Shown here one piece after another: positions 12,387-23,100 of a DNA stretch of 64,000 bases; position 1 is the stretch's first letter, and each line of letters starts with the position of its first letter. This DNA comes from Anthonomus grandis grandis (taxonomy: Eukaryota; Arthropoda; Insecta; Coleoptera; Curculionidae): assembly GCF_022605725.1 (NCBI RefSeq), contig NC_065552.1, positions 23,392,785 through 23,456,784 of the forward strand. The letters are read 5' to 3'. The position numbers and the translations under genes were made by a program. The notes under the pieces were generated by a model. The model searched no databases. It was not told the origin of the DNA and saw nothing but the letters and a program-made list of their open reading frames with translations.

Positions 12387-12603
12387 AGTAGGGGAAGTCT
12401 TTTCTTCACAAATAAAATGCTAATCCTCTAATTCATTCAGTGATGCATTTCGGCAAGTGTTCTTTTTTTCCAAGGATTTCCAAAAGATCCAACTTTAAAC
12501 CCTTGTGTGTTAGTAACTTTAGTCTGATGATGGCAAGAACACTTGCCGAAATGCATCACTTCTGAAATTAGAGGTTTAACATTGAGAAAAGGCTTCCCCT
12601 ACT
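12387..12603. repeat. 217-bp imperfect palindrome with hammerhead-like boxes
   Basis: The left arm starts AGTAGGGGAAGTCTTTTCTT and runs to about 12465. The right arm (about 12535-12603) is its imperfect reverse complement, with an almost perfect inner block TGATGCATTTCGGCAAGTGT. The right arm contains CTGATGA (12524-12530), a perfect 6-bp stem GGCAAG/CTTGCC with loop AACA, then GAAA (12548-12551). This resembles the hammerhead ribozyme core, except for one extra T between the first box and the stem. Its architecture matches the element at 18001-18239. Confidence 0.75.
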
Positions 12604-12649
12604 AACTTTTCAACATCCTTTTGTCTTAAAGCCTGTCATAAGTGCCACA

Positions 12650-13370
12650 CTAAAGTGCGAGAACCTTCTATGGAAAGAGTTCAGGAACAACAACGATGAG
12701 CTCTAGTGAATTTAACTCGATCAAGTTGAGGTATTGGAGAGGAATTGTGTATGAACCATAAAACTGTTACTAGGATTTGGAAAAAACATGGATACAAATA
12801 TTTCAAATATTCCGAAACTCAGATATTTCCAGAAGATCAGTGGCGAAGAATGGAATTTTGTGAAATATTTTATTTTCAGATGAATCTAGTAATGAAACAC
12901 AATCTTTTCGTGGTTCGATATTACAGAAGTTTTTAATTCGGTGTCTTCAAAAATTAATGTTTGAGCTGGCATTTTGGTCGGTCTTTTATTGATACTACTA
13001 TAAGTACCCAAAAAAAACCATGAACTGCTGCAAAATCAAGTTCTTTCTACCATTCAGATTCTCCCTGATTTCCTGAGTTTCCTGAGATCTGAGATCGTTT
13101 TATTTTCATCAATTTATTCTGCTTATAACGCGGTTATGGTAAAAGAATTTTTGACAAATACTTTTCCTAGCCGGTCTATTAGTGAGACTGGCGATATTAA
13201 ATGGCCTCCTGGACTCCAGATTTGTCTCCAAATGATTTGAAGGCTATTTGCAAGCGTGAATTTAGTAGGCCAACAAATTTAGAGGAGTTGTGAGAGAAAA
13301 TTGTTGCATGTGCCAATTCCATTTCACCAGAAATTCATTTCTTTCAGTTTTGACGTAATTTGCTCTTTAA
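12650..13370 (+). pseudogene. Mariner-like transposase remnant
   Basis: Starts with a helix-turn-helix region (MNHKTVTRIWKKHGYKYF, near 12748). There follow EDQWRRMEFCEIF (12823), ELLQNQVLSTIQ (13023) and AVMVKEFLTNTFPSRSI (13131-13182). After these come a DIKWPPG-like proline motif (13192) and a C-terminal ISPEI-like segment (13326). The order matches insect mariner-like transposases. Many frame breaks are present and no ends were identified. It abuts the palindromic element upstream. Confidence 0.78.
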
Positions 13371-13399
13371 GCCTTTTTTTGCAGAGTTTTTTATTGATA

Positions 13400-13820
13400 T
13401 TAAATTAGAGCTAGTGCTACGTTATATTTTTTAGAACATTATTTCTTATGCTTTCACTACAGATTACTAATGCAACCAATTTTGCTGGATTAAGAGCTGG
13501 AGTATCTTCTGTGTGAACATGTGATGATTACATTTTAATGATTTAAATAACAGGACAGCCATCTTACTATCCAGAGTAATCTGATATTGTCTATTAGCAA
13601 TAAATGTAAAAATTAATTCATTGGACTCTTTACTAAAATAAAAAGATAAAAAAATAGATATTAAGACTTTGTGGTTTATCATATCAAACGCCTATCAAAC
13701 GCCCACGTGGTATCCAACAACACCAGAACTTTCATTAAACTTTCATTCAGACCCTTGAGGATATCATCGATTATACAAGCCAACGCCATTACACACCTAT
13801 AATTTTTCTAAAACCAGATT
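13400..13820 (-). pseudogene. LINE RT remnant
   Basis: On the minus strand, AFDMINHKVLISIF (about 13692-13650) is the first catalytic box of a LINE RT, followed by SKESNELIFTFIANRQYQIT, a typical next segment. Upstream on that strand the frame is broken, with a local duplication of CGCCTATCAAACGCC near 13688-13703. The rest of the domain is lost. Confidence 0.6.
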
Positions 13821-14508
13821 GTTTTTCAGGTAATAATGGGTAAGCCAATTAAATAACAGTATTCAAAAAATTGGGTTAATTATTGGTGTAATATTAGATT
13901 GTTAGAAAATTTTTACAATAAAATGATTACTTTTAGAAGAACACTACTAGTATATCTTTTCACTGAATGAAAATGGGTGTTTTTTATAAATATTTGTGCC
14001 TAATAACGCGGGGTCCGTAGTATTTGCTTCACACGAAAGTTCACACGATGTCGAAAAGTTTCACAGAAGTAATGCTTGTACACTGTGTCCTATTTTAATT
14101 GATCTCGTTTTAACTATTATGAACGTTATTGATGAAAATGTAGTATGTTTGATGAAAATTAAATGAATATATGATCCATATATCAATATACATATATCAC
14201 GATAATAAAAAAGGGAGAAAATTAAAGATTCGCTTAATTCTTTTTTTGTATCTTGATTTAAATAATACCTGTAAGTTGATTAAGCTATTCTAAGTTTTAT
14301 GGTGACATCTTCTTTGAAGCGTAATTTATGATCTATTATTAAACCCAGATTCCCTGGTTGATCTTTAAATATTAAATATTAATAATAATAATATTAAATA
14401 TATTTTAAATTAAATTATTCAATATGTTTGCCCAATGAGTATCACTGGCAAAGAGTACTGTATAATGGATTTTTTAGAGTTAAGTCTTAATGGTTGATTA
14501 GTTGACAC

Positions 14509-17500
14509 CAGGGACGGATGGGACAGGCGGGAGACCGGGAAATTTCCCGGTGGGCCGGTCGGCAAAAACAAAAAAATTTTAAAATTATTTTTTGTAAAAA
14601 AATAAGAAATAAAAAAAAATAAACTAAGTACCGCACTGACCATATCACTCCCGCCCGCTTAATAGAAATCCTGTCGCGTCACGTGAACGTGATACTATAA
14701 TTAATGCTGATTCTCCCAGTACTAGTCAGGAAAGTACACCAAAAAGTGATTCCACTGAGAATTTTAATTCAAATGACGAATCAATGGTTATAGGGGAGAT
14801 TTTTTTTTAATTATTCGCAGAGGCCTAAAAGCCAGAAAGAGATACCTTTTAATATTCAAAAAGTATTTGATAGAGATAATGACACCCAAAGGCAGTGGCT
14901 AACATACAGCACAGGCAAATCTGCGCTATTTTGCTCTATTTGCCTGGCATTTTGTGGCACCAATGAGTCAAACAGTTTTATTGAAGGTATTAGAGACTGG
15001 AAACATGTACACCAGAGGTTAAACGAACATGAATCGTCAAACCTCCATACAAGGAATATATAATCGTATATAAGATTTGCAGCCAATAAAACAATAGACA
15101 AGTATATATTAAGGCCCGAAATAATAGAAAAGAGAAATTCTGAAATTTCCCGTAATAGACAAATGTTTTACAGAGTGTTAGATGTTATTAAATTAATTGA
15201 AAAGAGGGGTTTATCCTATAGGTAAGTACACACTTATCTATTTCTGCTTTTTAGATTTTATTTCATTTTATTCTCGATTTTATTATTAATATAGTTTTTT
15301 ATTTCTTATAATATATGTATAAACATTTCATAGCGCCGGTAATAAACTTAATTTTTGTCGCGTCTAGCCCAAAAAATGTCAAATGGAAATGTCGAATGGA
15401 AAAAAAATCAAAAACTATAATTCCGTATTTTTTACAGAGGAAACACTGATGAAGCTGCATATACGCTAGATGATGCTGATAAGGATCATGGCAATTTTTT
15501 AGAAATTATCCTACTTCTTGCCCAATACGATATAATACTAAAACAACATCTAGACTTAAAAAATTATTGAAAAAAGTAAGAAACTTAAAAATGCTGGTGT
15601 TAAACAAAGATCAGGAAATTTTTTAACATTTATTTCAAAAACATCCATAAATTTAGTTATAACTTTAATAACAAATAAAATTTTAAAAATTATTTGTGAA
15701 GAAATAAAATAGTCTGGAATGTTTTCTCTAGAAATAGATACCACACAAGATATCTGGGTTAAGGTGTTCTGTTGTGATCAGGTGAGTAGTATTCATTTAT
15801 TCATTATTTATTAAAAAAAAAATGTTTTTAAAATTTATAATACATTGTTAATTAGTCTATGCTTCCACAATTTTTTACCCTAATTTCTTTTAAAATCATA
15901 TTAAGTATAATCTAAATTTCAAAAAACTTAATCTTTTAGGTATGTCTACAAAGGAATGGTTCACGAGAGGCTTCTGGCAGTAATAAATTGTCATGATACA
16001 TCTGGGCAAGGGTTTCAAGATTTAATAAGAGAAGTTGCACAAAAAAACGGACTAAGCATAAACAAATGTATTGCTGATTCAACAGATGGTGCTGCTAACA
16101 TGCAAGGGAAATATAGCGGATTTACTAGTAAGATGAAGCAACAAAATTCTGAGCATGTCCATTTGTGGTGTTATAGTTATATACTGAATTTAGTCCTGGG
16201 AGATATTTTAAAAGGATATATTAAGGCGGCAACTTTTTTTGCATTTCTGAACTCAGTTGCAGTTTTCTTTAAAGAGTCATACAAGAGAATGGATATTTGG
16301 AAAAAAACGTCACAAGATCCAAAATTTAGAGTACTACAAACTATAGGAGAAACCCGATGGTGGTCGAAAGAACAAGCATTAACTAAAATATTTCAGCTTG
16401 AATGTTCTAGTAAAAACGCTAAAAAAAATCTTACCCGCTATATGTAGATCTACTAGAATCACTAGACATCATCATCATCATCAGATCATTTCAAAAGATA
16501 CAGATTTTAATCCAGATATCCGATCTACGGTAGAAAACTTTAAAATTAATTTGACAAAGTTTGAAACGATTATGATGGCCCATATATTCTTAAAAATACT
16601 CTCGATTACAGGACCACTGTCCCGATACCTTCAAACGAAAGGTTTAGACCTAAGTAAAGCCAACGCGATGATTAAGACATCAATACAACATTTAAAAGCC
16701 ATTGAGAGGGATATGGAATGGATCACAAAATCTATTAGTGATTTCATGTCTTCAGTTAATGACGAACTAGATGACCGTCAATTGGACATTGAATTAGAAA
16801 ACGATTTTCCGAAGACAAGAAAAAGACGAGTTAAAAATTTTTTTGACGAAAATACGTCTGACGAAGCTCCTCAAGACGAACATAAAAGTTTTCAGGTTAA
16901 AACATACGATGTGATTATGAATATGGTATGTGAGTCAATGCCGAACAGGTATGCCCAGAATATAGATCTCTGTGCTGAACTAGCTATTTTTAATCCAGCA
17001 TATTTTAAAGAAATAAAGGCAAACAGCTCGCTACCTGACAAAAGTATGCATTTGATAGCTAATTTAGTTGCAAAATTTAATAACAAGGCGACGTCTGACA
17101 GAATTAAGGAAGAGTTAATAAGTTTTACTGCTAACTGGGACCTTTACAAGTTATCTCTTCAAGAAAGGTATGCTAAAATCAATATTTCCAATCGTAGTGA
17201 TAGCGATGACAGTGAAGGGGAGGATGATAGAGACGATGTGCAAGGAGATTGGAAAGATACAATTACAGTTTGCTCTTGCAGGGATTGCGTGTATTCCTGT
17301 TACGTTGCTATTTTAAAATATAACTTGTATCAGGAGGCGTATTCAGTCTTAGCAACGGTGTATCAATACATTTTGAGTTTGCCAATAACCCAAGTGTCAT
17401 GTGAGAGATCATTTTCCATTCTCAAATACATTAAGAATAGACTAAGAAATAGAATCTTTCATGCTTATCAATATAGAAAGATCTCTACTTAATCAAATAG

Positions 17501-17920
17501 ATAATGAAGATATTATGAATGAGGTGGCAAAGTCCAGTGCCTTGTATAAAAAAAGTTTAATGTACTGAGTTTTTTTGCATTTTCTATGTTTTGTTTGAGA
17601 GTTCGTTGTTCCTTTTTCATTTTCTTATTTTTAAAACTTTTCGGTTGTTAAGCTTATTTGTTCTTTCTTTTTAATAGTTGACTGAAGACTGAATTTAAAG
17701 AAAGAAAAGTTATAATTTAGGATAATATTAAGACATACATATTTGTGTTATAATTTTTTATTCCGTTGTTTACTGAATTTACGTTGATTTTTTAAAATTA
17801 TATAAAAAAATATGTGTTTGTAGGCACTAGCGAATTTTTCTAATATAATTCATCAGGGCTAAGTGGGCCGCTTCGCCCGAAAATTTCTCGGGCCGGTTTT
17901 AGAGAGCCCATCCGTCCCTG
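14509..17920 (+). mobile_element. ZMYM1-like hAT transposon with intact ends
   Basis: The element is 3412 bp. Its terminal inverted repeats CAGGGACGGATGGG are identical at both ends, and it is flanked by an exact 8-bp target duplication GTTGACAC (14501-14508 and 17921-17928). Just inside, both ends carry a GGCCGG- and CCCG-rich segment (AAATTTCCCGGTGGGCCGG at the left; its counterpart near 17880 at the right). It carries a spliced-type transposase on the + strand. The perfect TIRs suggest it is younger than the hAT at 1207. Confidence 0.95.
14870..17492 (+). pseudogene. hAT transposase, TTF zinc finger / ZMYM1-like
   Basis: A TTF-type zinc-finger segment lies at about 14875-15060 (QWLTYSTGKSALFCSICLAF, then FIEGIRDWKHVHQRLNEHE, ending in a stop). 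A likely intron follows at 15222-15437 (GTAAGT...ACAG), and a second at about 15782-15939. The frame at 15956-16447 has the transposase core (ADSTDGAANMQGKYSG, HLWCYSYILNLVLGD). A frameshift near 16430 joins it to 16398-17492, which ends with the hAT dimerisation motif (SLPITQVSCERSFSILKYIK). The copy is nearly full length but needs at least one stop and one frameshift repaired, so it is probably inactive. The name follows the vertebrate relatives; the role here is transposition. Confidence 0.88.
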
Positions 17921-18000
17921 GTTGACACTCCTGACAGCCTCAAAACATCAAAATTAAAAGTGAAGAAATAGTCCATACTTGCAGTTGAGTCGTTGGTTAA

Positions 18001-18239
18001 GATAAAGTGAAAATCCTGTAGTCTCCCTCGATAAAAATATTAATTAAATAAAAAATAAATAAATAGAGGGTTTTTTATTTTTTTTTAGGGTTTTTGATAT
18101 GGAATCAAACCCTGGGGAGTATATCTAGTACCAATTTTAAACCTTTTATCCCCTGATGATGGACCCCACTGTGTCCGAAACATGTCAATTAACAGGAAAT
18201 AAGTGAAGGGAGACTGCAAGATTTTTATTTTACCTTATC
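18001..18239. repeat. 239-bp inverted-repeat element with hammerhead-like boxes
   Basis: The ends are inverted copies of each other: GATAAAGTGAAAATCCTGTA at the left and, read inward from the right, GATAAGGTAAAATAAAAATC, both continuing into AGTCTCCCT. Inside, near 18162, CTGATGA is followed by a GGAC/GTCC stem and GAAA. It interrupts the LINE at 14130-18560. No clear target duplication was seen. It shares layout but little sequence with 12387-12603. Confidence 0.75.
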
Positions 18240-18560
18240 AAAATTAAAATTAATTGGGTATCGTTCGCATACATATAATAATGAAAATACTAAAGACACT
18301 TGTATACCTTAAAAGTATAGATGAAATATAAAAGAGGATCCAGGATGCTTCTTTGTGAAACACTAGCTGATAGTTTGTCGCAATAATAACCCTTTGTAAC
18401 CGATTAGTAAAATACTAACTTATTAGATCCAACGGCAGATCAGAAAACTCAATATATTTTAAAATAGCAAATAGCATCTCATGATCTAAAGTGTTGACTC
18501 TTGAATAATATATAATTATGAGAGCTGATGCTCCATTTCTATCTTGCAGGTTTTTATAGG

Positions 18561-19590
18561 ACTATAAAAATTAAATGCAGTTAATATAAAATAAGTTCAG
18601 TTATGTTGAAGGTGTAAGTAGGACTTACCTTATCTTTATATTAAAAATGTCGACTTACTTCTGCTTAGTTCTTTATTATGTTCTATTGAAGTATTGACAC
18701 AACTAATAAGAGTAAAAAGGACACAGAGCATACAAAAATAAATAAGTTTTCTAAGCAATTTGATAACTAAAGTTATGGTAGATCAAATAAATTCATCTCA
18801 CACCTTAAAATTAAATCAACTGGTCATAATAATTATTTAATTACATTATGGATTCCCAACTATAGGCAATTTTGGTTAACCCTTTCATTCTTCTTTTTCT
18901 TCTAATTTTATATAAGTTTGAAAGGAGTGCAATCCTTTTCATGAAAATTATGTGGATTTAACTTTTCTTTTCCAGAAAGAATTACAAATTTTCATGCATT
19001 AAGAAAACAAAAATTTAACAAAAAACTAAATGTGTTATATTTAGTTATGTAAATAAATACAAATAATACATGATTGCAAAAAGTAAAAGACATGCTATTT
19101 ATAATATAATATACTTGTTATATATAATATACTATTACATAAATGATATTTCATAAAAAGTTAATAAATAAGTTAGTTCTTAAACGGTGAAGTTTCAAAA
19201 AAATACCAGCCAGGCCACGTTTAAGTAATCAACCAATAACTAGGTGTTTAACCAAAATATCCCAAGGGATATTTGAAAAAGACTTAAATAATGCAATGTC
19301 CGAAAATAATAGAACCAACCCCAACTGTTTAATAACAATACAAAATTAATTAGGGGAAATTTGAAATGACTCTTTCGGACAAGAGAAAATGACTTTTAAG
19401 TACCTAAAAAAATTGAAAACTCCTACATAAGCCTAGAAACAATAAAAAGAAAAAAATTAATAGAGGCTCCAAATATCTCTCTTTTTAATTTCATCTAAGG
19501 TTTCAACAAACCGAAAAATCCCTAACAACGACATTCCATTCTTCAATATTACTTATATCTGCTTAACAAGAAAAGCCAGTATAATAATAT
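18561..19590. other. Upstream of prd, no gene recognised
   Basis: AT-rich, with no coding motif or element ends recognised. It could hold upstream control sequences of prd, but nothing specific can be pointed to. Confidence 0.45.
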
Positions 19591-19810
19591 ATTTCCCCCC
19601 TCCAACTCTCTTTCTCGCTAACATCTCATTCATCAATTCGAAAAAACTCTTCTAATATTGGCTTTTCTAGCATTAATCTAACACCCCCCTATACCAACCA
19701 ATACCTACTTAAGTACACACACATACATATAATCTCTCCTTATCACACCCATACGTTCTCACTCCCACCCACCATATAAATGTTCAACTTAATAACCACT
19801 TTCAACGAAA
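19591..19810 (+). promoter_or_regulatory. Candidate prd core promoter (TATA, pyrimidine-rich)
   Basis: A C/T-rich stretch (19591-19774) unlike the surrounding AT-rich DNA leads to TATAAA at 19775-19780. An initiator-like CTTTCAACG follows, with its A at 19804, 29 bases after the first T of the TATA box. That would give a 5' UTR of about 300 nt before the ATG at 20105. This is inferred from sequence and spacing only. Confidence 0.4.
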
Positions 19811-20104
19811 GCACCGCCCTTTTTGAACCGATGGGTGGAGCCCCATGACAGAATCCTGGCAGTCTGGTGAGAAAACTGGTGTCAGTCTAATTTGAATGGT
19901 GGTACTGGTAGCACCACTTATAAGTTTCAGAGACTACCTTCGGTCGTGGCTTTGGGTTAGTTTAATTCGCGATCTTTGAAACGAGTTAGTTAAGTATCGA
20001 ATTAAAGAATGCACTATTAGAGATTTTGTTTTTGAGGAACTCTTAATATTGGAAATTTTGTGCTTGTGACTGTTGGTGTTTCCGGTACGAAAGTGGAGGC
20101 AGAT

Positions 20105-20168
20105 ATGACAGTAACTGGAAACTTTGGGATAATGCACCGGCCCTGTTTTTCTGGATATCCATTTCAAG
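20105..20168 (+). CDS. prd: prd exon 1 (N-terminus)
   Basis: Encodes residues 1-21 plus the first base of Gly22. The ATG at 20105 is the first in-frame Met after a TGA at 20033-20035. The peptide MTVTGNFGIMHRPCFSGY resembles the N-terminus I remember for fly Paired (MTVT then MHRP). The exon ends CAAG before GTTTGT, and its phase joins exactly to exon 2 to make the GQGRVNQ start of the paired domain. Confidence 0.85.
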
Positions 20169-23100
20169 GTTTGTATTCCAAGATCAAAGCACTAAAGATC
20201 TCTCTTTTGATAAATCCTTATCGTAATATATTTTTTAAATATAGGATGATAATAGCCATTTAAGTTATGCATCCTGAAGTTATATGATTTAACAGATTTA
20301 ATATAAATTAATTGATTTTTTCTTATCTTTTAGACATTTAGAGACTTTTATAGGAATTTAGTTAAGAAAGTACAATAAATCGTTAATTTCATTTAGCACC
20401 AAAAATCTATTTTCCGACTGACATTAAATAAAAAATAATTTAAATACATGATCATCACAGTAATTTAAGTTATACATCATATCGAAAATCTGCTTTAAGC
20501 AAAGGACTAATAAAGAAAATGCTTATTTAAATTTGTATTTTAGGAATAGGTATACAAATATTCCCTATATTCTCTTTTCTTCATATATCCTCCCTAGAGT
20601 AAAAATAGGACAGTACTCATATATGCATTAAAATGTTAATATTACTGAATCCTTGAATGCTAAAATTTCAAGATAAATCTATAGCTACCCTAGTAGCTTA
20701 TGATGATAATTAGTTACGTATTTAATTTAAGTCTTTTTTCATTCTTTTTCTGTTTCTTAATTTCTCTTTAAACAGATTTGTAACATTGTATTTTAAAAAA
20801 TTATTTTGCTTTATATTTATTTAATTATTGCAAGTATATGCTTTAAAATGGTATATACTTACAAATTGTCCTTTAATATTAGGTTCCTTTGGCATTTTAT
20901 TTATGATTTCAACTGCGTATTGCTTACTGTAGATACTGAGCGATCTTTTTTGTATTAAATTAATATTTTTTCGTTTAAATAATTTAATTTATTAAGAAAT
21001 TTGAATAAAAATAATTCATGCTTCTTGCTAAGATAATTGGATATGGGATCAAATAACACTCTTAAAATTTTAATATTTCCCACATTTCGGCCTACCTATA
21101 TTAGGAGATATTAAAATTTAATTAGTTTTGTTTGACTGCATTCAATTCACTTATCAAGAAGCATAAAAGATTTTTGGGTCAAAAAAACAACAAAATATAA
21201 ATAATATGTAACATTTTGTGGCTAAAGCATTAAAAATATAATGCCAAGTTGCACTACCAGAGAAAATATTAATCTGTTTGAATATTTACCATTTTGTCAG
21301 TAACGTTACAGCCCGAATCTGCAAAAAATCTGTAGAGTGTACAGATATCAGATGTTACTCTACAAAAATACTATTTTATAATTTTTATAGAAAATTTCAA
21401 ACGGTTTTTGAAATATTTTTGAAAAATGTTTTCCACACTAATTTTGACAAGAGAACCACATTTTGTCAAATATCTTAATGCTTATTTATTTCATAAAAAA
21501 GTCTGTAAAGACCAAAATCGTAGATATGAATTTAATCTAGAAAATGATATTTTATAAGTTTTTTGTAGAGTCAATAATTTTCGAAATATTGACTATAAGA
21601 ATATAAGATTTTTCGGTCTCGAATTTTTTTTCAAATTCTGACTTTGGCCAGGGAAACACATTTTGTCAAATATCTTGATCGCCATTGATTTCACGAAAAA
21701 TCTGTAAAATTGTAGACAACATTTTGATCTACAATAAAGATTTTTTTATAAATTCTTCGTAGACCCACAGTTTTCAATTATTTTTTTTAAATGGTCTCGA
21801 ATCTTTCCTGACTTTGGCAACTGAATGACATTTTGTCTATAATATCTTGACCCTATTGATTTTATGGAAAAATCTATAGAAAGAGAAATTGTAGACAAAA
21901 TATTTTGGTCTATAAAAGTGATAAAATTTTGATCTACAAAAATGGTTTTTTATAAATGTTTTGTAGAACCAGCGGTTTTCGAAATATTTTTGAAAAATGA
22001 TCTTGCCACCTCCTGCCTTTGAACAGGAAAATGCATTTTGGCAAATATCTTGATTTTTTCGAAAAATCTATAAAAAGCATAATTGACAAGATTTTGATCT
22101 AAGAAATGATATTTTATAATTTGTTTGTAGATCCAACAATTTTCGAAATATTTTTGAAAAACACTTACTGACTTTGGCGACGAAAACACATTTCATCAAA
22201 TATCTTGATCCCTATTGCTTTCATGAAAAAATCTACAGAAAGCTATTTACAGAAAAATTGTAGTCATGGTCATGATTTGAATCTACAAATGATAAATTAT
22301 AATTTTTTTGTAGTTTTCTAAATATTTTTAAAAAATAGTAAACCAAATTCATCAAATCAAATATCTTTATCCTTATTGATTTTACAAAAAAATCTATAGA
22401 GTGTATAACTGTAGGTAAGATTGTGATCCAACTACTCCCTGTATATAGAATTTCTTACTTCGTTCTAGAGATAACAAGAAAAAAATGGAACATAACCTTA
22501 TCACCCATAAAGGAACTTCCGCAATAACCCGACCTCTTTATAAAATAAAGTAAAGTTTATCGTATCCGGTTATACAAGCAGTTCAATTATAAGACAACAA
22601 ATTTTAATTTACCTTTTTGCCGCCGATTCTTAAGCCAGATAGATAAATTAACGTTTTAATTAGTTTGGAGGCTACAAAAGTAATTAAAAAGTCATTTATT
22701 ATGGTTGATAGGACGTAATTATAAGGCGGCTGTAGATTAAAAAAAGCAGTGCATGTATTAATTTATGTTTCTCTATTAAATAGTAAACAGTAGCAAGTAT
22801 AATGGATGGGGTATTACATAGGGTGAGATAAATAGTTTGTATTATTATACAGTCAAAATATGCTTTTTATGCTTAACTTAATAGGATTTGATATATAAGA
22901 AAATGCCCCATAAGACATAAAATGTTAACAAAATTCTTGAAACATATAAAAGAAGAAATATACCCCTATATAAAATACTTTGATTTCATCTAAGGGGCAT
23001 GCCTGAACCTCAATAAAAGTATAACTATTTGAAAAACTGCCAGCAATTTGTCGTACATAACAGAGTGCTATAAATCAATAGTCATAAACCACTTTGGGTT

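Larger units (their letters stand above)
14130..18560 (-). pseudogene. LINE RT split by a hAT and a palindromic element
   Basis: Minus-strand order is: TLDHEMLFAIL (about 18510), SILDPLLYFIYTF (about 18330), YMYANDTQLILI (about 18275, the catalytic box with YAND for YADD), [palindromic element 18001-18239], MDYFFTFNFDVLRLSGV (about 17980-17930), [hAT 14509-17920], QPLRLNSKKSIIQYSL (about 14500-14450), and NLGLIIDHKLRFKED (about 14355-14310). Joined, these are consecutive RT palm and thumb segments of one Jockey/R1-like LINE. Both insertions therefore postdate the LINE. Confidence 0.8.

Noticed and set aside
12524..12551. Canonical hammerhead ribozyme
   Set aside because: An extra T separates CTGATGA from the stem, and I could not place stem III or a cleavage triplet. 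Kept only as hammerhead-like.
19942..19948. DPE core-promoter element GGTCGTG
   Set aside because: The match to the consensus is exact, but no good initiator sits at the required distance, so it was not annotated as a separate promoter.
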